NCBI GenBank assembly: GCA_016783105.1
Contig: JADHXF010000067.1
Span: 1 to 8,163, forward strand
Origin: Dehalococcoidales bacterium
GTDB taxonomy: Bacteria > Chloroflexota > Dehalococcoidia > Dehalococcoidales > RBG-16-60-22
Direction of reading: 5' to 3'
Length of the DNA: 8,163 bases
Each line of letters starts with the position of its first letter. Position 1 is the stretch's first letter. The notes below the pieces were generated by a model. That model was not told the origin of the DNA, searched no databases, and worked only from the letters and a program-made list of their open reading frames with translations. A program made the translations under genes and the position numbers. Positions 5,998-8,163 of the stretch are shown here, piece by piece.

Positions 5998-6032
5998 AAG
6001 AAGGGGAGGGAAAAAGCCCTCCCCTTCTTTTT
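5998..6032. terminator. Strong intrinsic terminator shared by convergent genes
   Basis: A perfect 13-bp stem, AAGAAGGGGAGGG (5998-6010) pairing with CCCTCCCCTTCTT (6017-6029), has a 6-nt loop and runs into TTTTT (6028-6032) on the plus strand. It terminates the DUF4870 gene. Read from the minus strand the same stem is followed by TTTATTTTC, so it probably also stops rubrerythrin transcripts, whose stop codon lies 25 nt away. Confidence 0.92.
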
Positions 6033-6056
6033 AGACAGTATTAAAAACTAAAACGC

Positions 6057-6560
6057 TTAATCCATCTTCTTGAACCGGGTCTGCGGGGCCCCGCATACCG
6101 GGCACTTGTCCGGAGCGGCGCCCTCCACCGTGTAGCCGCAGACCTGGCAGACGAAAAAGGGCTTCTCTTCCAGTTTCTGGTTGCCTTCAAGCGCCTTCAA
6201 CGCTTTCTCGTACAGCGCATGGTGGATTTTCTCCACCCTGTTGGCGAAGTCGAAGGTTACTTCCGCCCTCTTGACGCCCTCGGACCTGGCCTGCTCGATG
6301 AATTCCGGGTACATTTTGGTGAATTCGTAATGCTCCCCACCGATGGCTTCTTCAAGGTTTTCTCTGGTGGACTTGATATTGCCCGACGTACTGAGGTGGT
6401 TGCGGGCGTGTACCGTCTCGGCTTCAGCCACCGCCCGGAAAAGCCGGGCTATCTGCGGGTGGCCATCTTTCTCCGCCTTCTCGGCAAAGAATAAATAACT
6501 TCGGTTGGCCTGGCTCTCACCAGCAAATGCCGCCTGCAAATTATCCTGAGCGCTGCTCAT
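6057..6560 (-). CDS. rbr: Rubrerythrin
   Basis: A 167-residue rubrerythrin, which reduces hydrogen peroxide in the cytoplasm of anaerobes using electrons from rubredoxin-type donors. The ferritin-like four-helix domain carries the diiron ligands E15, E48-x2-H51, E76-x2-E79 and E110-x2-H113. A C-terminal rubredoxin-like domain has CQVC (138-141) and CPVC (153-156), with only 11 residues between the pairs, normal for rubrerythrin. ATG 6560 was chosen over ATG 6566 because AGGAGG (6569-6574) lies 8 nt from the former and only 2 nt from the latter. It has its own promoter and converges on the DUF4870 gene with a shared terminator. Its presence supports an anaerobic or microaerophilic host. No PerR box was identified with confidence. 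Confidence 0.95.
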   Translation of the reverse strand: MSSAQDNLQAAFAGESQANRSYLFFAEKAEKDGHPQIARLFRAVAEAETVHARNHLSTSGNIKSTRENLEEAIGGEHYEFTKMYPEFIEQARSEGVKRAEVTFDFANRVEKIHHALYEKALKALEGNQKLEEKPFFVCQVCGYTVEGAAPDKCPVCGAPQTRFKKMD

Positions 6561-6606
6561 ATACATGACCTCCTCGTCCGCTTTCTTTAAATAATGCTAA
6601 TAAACA

Positions 6607-6615
6607 ATTATATCA
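6607..6615 (-). promoter_or_regulatory. Extended -10 promoter of rubrerythrin
   Basis: The minus strand reads TGATATAAT (TATAAT 6607-6612, TGA 6613-6615), an extended -10 motif. The -35 position at 17 bp (TTTTTC) is poor, so the promoter probably relies on the extended element or an activator. The flanking DNA is very AT-rich. The rest of the 6567-6707 intergenic region shows no other gene or clear terminator. Confidence 0.55.
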
Positions 6616-6707
6616 TTTATATATTTATAGAAAAAATGCCTTGATGGTGCGGAGCGTGGCTATAGTCCGGCGTCACGTTCTCGCCCACAATTGTCAGCCT
6701 TGACCGA

Positions 6708-7505
6708 TTAGCCTCCTTTGTTAGTTTCCAAGTCCCAGTACGCTTCGACGTTACCCTTGGGTTTACCAGTCATATAGTCTGTTTCGGTGTAGGACCAGTC
6801 AATTCTGCCGTATCTCAGCGAGACCTCTTCAACGGGCCGGGCTGAATCTTGAGAAGCGCCACTCTGTGAAATTGAGCTTACAATGACATCAGTCAGCGTA
6901 TATTGCATGTACTTTTCTGAGGTATCCGCGCGGCAGACTTCAATAACCACTTCAGTGATATGTGTCCCGTTGCAGCAGAACAGGGCCAGTTTTGGTGACG
7001 ATTTATCTAGTTCCTTGGTAATTGTGAAGTCCATGTGTTCGCTTCGTTCAGTCGAACGAGTGATACCTGATGTTCCGGCTGGCTGCGAAATGCCATGACT
7101 GAATGACAGGACATCAATCCAGTCAGCGTGTTTATCGTCTATTGATTCACCTGAAATGCCAGCAATATTTAAAAATAGCTTGTTACCACCACCATCAGTC
7201 GTCGTGGAAACCTGTGGTTTTACTATGCCGTTGCCAGGAGGCTTTTCTTCAGCGGGTGGTGATGGTGGTGACGGAAGTGGCGTTGGTACAGGTGGCGCTG
7301 GTGCTGGAGAAGGCGGTGCTTGTGGCTTAACAGGGGGTTGTACTGGTGTGGCAGGTGTTTCTTCGGGTGTTGCCGGTTGGGCTGGCTGGGCAGGAGAAGG
7401 TGCGGGCAATCCAGTGCAGGACAAAAGCAGTATTGCCGCACTGATGACTATGGCGAGCAGTAGAAACGTGATTTTCTTCCCTGGAATGAAGAACTTTGAT
7501 AACAT
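6708..7505 (-). CDS. Lipoprotein with proline-rich tether and C-terminal Hcp-family (T6SS tube protein) domain
   Basis: A 265-residue exported protein. Residues 1-29 are a lipoprotein signal peptide (basic N-terminus, hydrophobic core 12-28, lipobox LLSC with C30). Residues ~31-95 are a Pro/Ala/Gln-rich spacer. Residues ~108-265 match the Hcp1 family: LFLNIAGISGESIDDKHADW (110-129), DVLSFSHGISQP (131-142), FTITKELDKSSPKL (160-173), LTDVIVSSI (204-212), EEVSLRYGRIDWSY (226-239) and the YWDLETNK end (256-263) common in non-canonical members. Hcp normally forms hexameric cytoplasmic tube rings; a lipid-anchored copy with no T6SS genes in view is unlikely to be a classical tube subunit and may be a surface assembly or adhesive protein, which is inference. 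Vicinal C177-C178 is unusual. AAGGAGG (7512-7518) lies 6 nt from the ATG, under a consensus promoter. Confidence 0.85.
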   Translation of the reverse strand: MLSKFFIPGKKITFLLLAIVISAAILLLSCTGLPAPSPAQPAQPATPEETPATPVQPPVKPQAPPSPAPAPPVPTPLPSPPSPPAEEKPPGNGIVKPQVSTTTDGGGNKLFLNIAGISGESIDDKHADWIDVLSFSHGISQPAGTSGITRSTERSEHMDFTITKELDKSSPKLALFCCNGTHITEVVIEVCRADTSEKYMQYTLTDVIVSSISQSGASQDSARPVEEVSLRYGRIDWSYTETDYMTGKPKGNVEAYWDLETNKGG

Positions 7506-7542
7506 GACTAACCTCCTTACCTTATTAAAACTGGTAACTTAA

Positions 7543-7570
7543 ATTATAGGGTAATAATGCAAACTGTCAA
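7543..7570 (-). promoter_or_regulatory. Perfect-consensus promoter of the Hcp-like lipoprotein
   Basis: TTGACA (7565-7570) and TATAAT (7543-7548) both match consensus 6/6 with a 16-bp spacer. The start site near 7536 gives a ~30-nt leader with a strong ribosome site, so high constitutive expression is expected. The -35 box overlaps the stop codon of the 14-codon frame at 7567-7611. Confidence 0.8.
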
Positions 7571-7611
7571 TAGATGCGGGAAATGGTATTATTTGCATTT
7601 GGTTGTTTCAT
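7567..7611 (-). pseudogene. 14-codon frame coupled to the upstream membrane gene, possible gene remnant
   Basis: The stop of the AT-rich membrane protein gene forms ATGA (7608-7611) with a new ATG, and AAGGTG lies 5 nt before it, inside the upstream gene. The frame MKQPNANNTISRIY ends after 14 codons at TGA 7567-7569, inside the -35 box of the next promoter. Coupled starts with a ribosome site normally lead into a full gene, so this may be the head of a truncated gene; a functional short peptide or chance is equally possible. Confidence 0.25.
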
Positions 7612-8024
7612 CGTTTCACCTTTGATATAATGCGGCTGGGATGAGCATACTTAAAAAGTCTACGATTAGCCTTTTTAATTACTGGGTTGAAAGACACATC
7701 AAGCGTATCCTTTTGGGATGGGTTGCTATCACAGTCGTTGAAATAGTGAGCCACTTCTTCTGGGGTGATTGGAATACGGTTCAAGAGATAGTTAAGTGGG
7801 TTTGGATTATATACTCTGCATTTACTTTGTATAGTGCTTTGCTCTGGACTTTCAAACACATGCGTATTTATTGGTAGTTTTTTTAATATCTTTACGGCCA
7901 AAAAAGCAATAGTATCTAATGCATAAAGCAATAATGGAACAATCAGATAATTACCTGCTATAAGCCCTATTACTATAGTTCCTATTATTGAAGTAAATGC
8001 GATAAATCCATTCATTTCTAGCAC
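7608..8024 (-). CDS. Unrecognised membrane protein with two N-terminal helices and a basic soluble tail
   Basis: A 138-residue protein of unknown family. Residues ~5-23 and ~26-46 are two hydrophobic helices forming a hairpin, followed by a polar domain of about 90 residues (NPNPLNYLLNRIPITPEEVA, then a basic C-terminus YAHPSRIISKVKR). The start was set at GTG 8024 because AGGAGG (8035-8040) lies 10 nt upstream; an earlier GTG at 8063 lacks a ribosome site and ATG 8015 is the other option. The region is visibly AT-rich (about 31% G+C over 7861-8040, against 70% over 1021-1080 in ade), suggesting recent acquisition. A 78-codon frame on the opposite strand is codon-aligned with it and was judged its shadow because about 10% of its residues would be Trp, mirroring CCA Pro codons here. 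Confidence 0.55.
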   Translation of the reverse strand: MLEMNGFIAFTSIIGTIVIGLIAGNYLIVPLLLYALDTIAFLAVKILKKLPINTHVFESPEQSTIQSKCRVYNPNPLNYLLNRIPITPEEVAHYFNDCDSNPSQKDTLDVSFNPVIKKANRRLFKYAHPSRIISKVKR

Positions 8025-8028
8025 AACC

Positions 8029-8163
8029 TTATAGCCTCCTGCCTGTAAATTTATCTTTAACACTACTACTTTCTCTGGGCGGGCGTGGCTGACGTGGGAT
8101 TAGCTTGCGTGGTCTGCCTATGTGCGTTTTCTCCATACGCATAGTGCCACGTTTAACGTGCGA
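8029..8163 (-). CDS. Possible C-terminal end of an upstream gene (partial, edge of window)
   Basis: A frame open from the window edge for 44 codons ends at TAA 8029-8031, 4 nt before the GTG of the membrane protein gene, with the latter's AGGAGG inside its last codons. The residues are strongly basic and proline-rich (HIGRPRKLIPRQPRPPRESS). The spacing is that of an operon pair, but the segment is also rich in inverted repeats, so it may instead be non-coding or the end of a mobile element. Confidence 0.25.
   Translation of the reverse strand, partial: SHVKRGTMRMEKTHIGRPRKLIPRQPRPPRESSSVKDKFTGRRL
8121..8160. repeat. Two adjacent inverted repeats at the right edge
   Basis: TGCGT (8123-8127) pairs with ACGCA (8137-8141) around a 9-nt loop, extendable by two further pairs. 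Six bases further right lies CACGTT-T-AACGTG (8148-8160), a perfect 6+6 inverted repeat with a single central base. Several CCACGC/CCACGT-like motifs (minus strand) occur nearby between 8085 and 8150. The cluster could be regulatory, or an intergenic repeat or mobile-element end. Confidence 0.35.

Noticed and set aside
6567..6640. Possible PerR/Fur box in the AT-rich rubrerythrin leader
   Set aside because: Only loose TTATTA/ATTATT-like matches are present and no inverted repeat of the right spacing could be confirmed.
6711..6719. AAAGGAGG at the end of the Hcp-like lipoprotein gene
   Set aside because: No start codon lies at usable spacing downstream; it simply encodes the terminal Lys-Gly-Gly.
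7641..7877. Plus-strand 78-codon frame with an extended -10 (TGATATAAT, 7623-7631) 9 nt before its ATG
   Set aside because: It is codon-aligned with the minus-strand membrane protein gene and would contain about 10% tryptophan, the mirror of CCA proline codons. The minus frame has a ribosome site and continues as a good hydrophobic segment beyond the overlap. The promoter-like site is noted but may be chance in AT-rich DNA.

Overview
This window looks like a chromosomal segment from a strictly anaerobic bacterium, most likely a member of the Chloroflexota (Dehalococcoidia-like). That is inference. It rests on the mix of a rubrerythrin, a DUF2178-like membrane protein with its XRE regulator, a DUF4870 protein, and a zinc-ribbon/acidic-proline/OB-fold protein whose N-terminus resembles proteins I associate with that phylum. 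No rRNA, tRNA, CRISPR array or intact transposase was seen. Promoters are unusually easy to read: several minus-strand and plus-strand sites are close to the TTGACA/TATAAT consensus with 15-17 bp spacers.

Left third (1-3123, minus strand): a purine-salvage operon, hpt -> ade -> phosphoribosyltransferase. Its promoter lies so close to the hpt ATG that the mRNA should be leaderless or nearly so. hpt and ade overlap by ATGA, and the third gene follows after 17 nt. Ade would turn adenine into hypoxanthine and Hpt would turn that into IMP; the substrate of the third enzyme is unknown. A second, near-consensus promoter overlaps the operon's last stop codon and points out of the window to the left.

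Middle (3301-4400, minus strand): a zinc-ribbon protein with a long Pro/Glu-rich linker (including 14 consecutive prolines) and a C-terminal tRNA_anti-like OB-fold domain. It is followed 44 nt later by a 24-codon gene for a single-pass membrane peptide with a strong Shine-Dalgarno sequence.

Middle right (4565-6032, plus strand): a DUF2178-like six-helix membrane protein plus a 70-residue XRE regulator, preceded by two head-to-tail 16-bp repeats that overlap the promoter and look like an autoregulatory operator. Next comes a separately promoted DUF4870 protein ending at a strong 13-bp-stem terminator, which probably also serves the convergent rubrerythrin gene.

Right third (6057-8163, minus strand): rubrerythrin; a lipoprotein whose C-terminal domain is of the Hcp (type VI secretion tube) family on a proline-rich tether, driven by a perfect-consensus promoter; and an AT-rich stretch with an unrecognised membrane protein, a 14-codon coupled reading frame and the end of a possible upstream gene. 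The AT-rich composition, gene remnants and inverted repeats at the right edge suggest an acquired or rearranged segment.
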